From positions 1 through 64,000 of the forward strand of contig CALXUM010000005.1 of the NCBI GenBank assembly GCA_944391685.1: a DNA stretch of 64,000 bases, in the 5' to 3' direction. The notes below the pieces were generated by a model. That model worked only from the letters and a program-made list of their open reading frames with translations. It was not told the DNA's origin and did no database searches. This DNA comes from an uncultured Alphaproteobacteria bacterium (GTDB taxonomy: Bacteria; Pseudomonadota; Alphaproteobacteria; RF32; CAG-239). This document shows positions 63,371 to 64,000 of the stretch, piece by piece. How positions within the stretch are numbered: position 1 is the stretch's first letter; every line of letters begins with the position of its first letter. The position numbers and the translations under genes were made by a program.

Positions 63371-64000
63371 TTAAATGTCGTACAACTTTTTTATCCACAG
63401 CCAATGCTTATCGTTAAAAATGTTATCATAACAATTACAATAATTTGATGCTTTAGCATTTTTATATCTGGTATCATAATCTTCCACCATCGATACTGCT
63501 TGCCGTAATTTTTGCAACAAAGAATCTACGGATGGCTTGCCGGCAATAATATTATTGCAAATATTTTTTAATTCTTTCTCATCCTTATTCTTATATGTAT
63601 TTGTTACAACAATAGCTCCTGATAAAGACAAATCAATTGGAACCATTGATGGATGAGGTGACAACATTAAAGATAGTCCAACATCAACACCTGTTATCCA
63701 TTTTTTATATTCTTCAACAGACATGTATAGAAGGGCATGCATCTTTACACCATTAGAAAGATATAGTGTTCTTTCCTTTGCCCCTACAGAATAAAAATCC
63801 CAATCTTTTTTATTTAAAATACCTTGTTCTATTGCTTGAATTATTACATAAATTCCCAAGTCAAACATATTTCTGTCCCTTTTAGGACGTCCGTAAAACA
63901 CAAAACGTTTTTTAGTCTCTCTATTATTTTTAAATTCATTATATTCAGGTAAATTAGCAATTGCCGCCGTATCAAAAGTTTCATAAGATTTATTTTCGAT
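63371..64000 (-). CDS. WsaF-like glycosyltransferase, 5' end outside the window
   Basis: The frame is open through base 64000, so the N-terminus lies beyond the window. The visible C-terminal part has VFYGRPKRDRNMFDLGIYVI, which matches the FYARPSTPRN-type nucleotide-sugar site of WsaF/rhamnan-synthesis glycosyltransferases, and SPHPSMVPIDLSLSGAIVVTN, the usual loop that binds donor diphosphate. A GTG at 63901 is internal and not the start. It is the first gene, in minus-strand order, of the glycan cluster seen here. Confidence 0.8.
   Translation of the reverse strand: MENKSYETFDTAAIANLPEYNEFKNNRETKKRFVFYGRPKRDRNMFDLGIYVIIQAIEQGILNKKDWDFYSVGAKERTLYLSNGVKMHALLYMSVEEYKKWITGVDVGLSLMLSPHPSMVPIDLSLSGAIVVTNTYKNKDEKELKNICNNIIAGKPSVDSLLQKLRQAVSMVEDYDTRYKNAKASNYCNCYDNIFNDKHWLWIKKLYDI

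Overview
The window is AT-rich, gene-dense DNA from a Gram-negative alphaproteobacterium. The evidence is the CtrA/ChpT cell-cycle phosphorelay pair, RNase E with a basic tail, the HpnC-HpnD-HpnE squalene route, TrmFO, an MlaC-type lipid carrier, and flagellar genes (FliI, FliJ, a flagellin). The base composition and the secreted cysteine-rich and FISUMP-like proteins recall uncultured gut alphaproteobacteria of the RF32 type; that placement is inference. TGA is a normal stop here: several intact genes end in it and RF2 is present.

Layout. 0.1-5.8 kb: an unknown protein, a periplasmic M48/TPR protease and RNase E (minus strand) with a hairpin-rich leader. 5.8-15.3 kb: cell-wall amidase, PBP1A, RF2 with its programmed +1 frameshift, an alpha/beta hydrolase, a giant AsmA/YhdP-like protein and a small HAD-like protein. 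15.3-22.3 kb: an esterase, an amino-acid binding protein, MlaC, GltX, CysS and a flagellin carrying an inserted FISUMP/DUF1566-like domain. 22.3-35 kb: YqgE, a DsbD/ScsB-like protein without its membrane cysteines, RNase HI, an AlbA_2 protein, IspH, an M16 peptidase, ElbB, and a trmFO-hpnC-hpnD-hpnE operon. IspH supplies isoprenoid precursors and HpnCDE turn farnesyl diphosphate into squalene. 35-43.9 kb: a secreted protein, ChpT, a single-domain response regulator, CheR, CtrA, a large cysteine-rich repeat surface protein, FliI-FliJ and SodB.

43.9-47.3 kb is the accessory stretch. It holds a two-gene unknown operon with a textbook promoter, then two tandem gene modules beside tRNA-Glu. Each module is a short 21-bp motif, one small gene and a structured 166-bp repeat. 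After tRNA-Glu comes a strong promoter with a hairpin-rich leader in front of ffh; one copy of a 29-bp palindromic repeat lies between a Shine-Dalgarno-like sequence and the ffh start codon. This stretch is the best candidate for something undescribed.

47.3-57.2 kb is conserved housekeeping: ffh-rpsP-rimM-trmD-rplS, hisS, an aspartate-semialdehyde dehydrogenase homologue that has lost its catalytic residues (Usg-like), a large MscS channel, MurD and tRNA-Thr. 57.2-64 kb (minus strand) is a surface-glycan locus: SDR epimerase, SMR-type flippase subunit, UbiA-family decaprenyl-phosphate phosphoribosyltransferase homologue, PgpA-like phosphatase, a GtrII-like membrane glucosyltransferase broken by an in-frame TGA, an unknown membrane protein, a methyltransferase broken by two +1 shifts, and a partial WsaF-like glycosyltransferase running off the end. 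The clustering of lesions in the last 5 kb suggests either locus decay or local sequence error.
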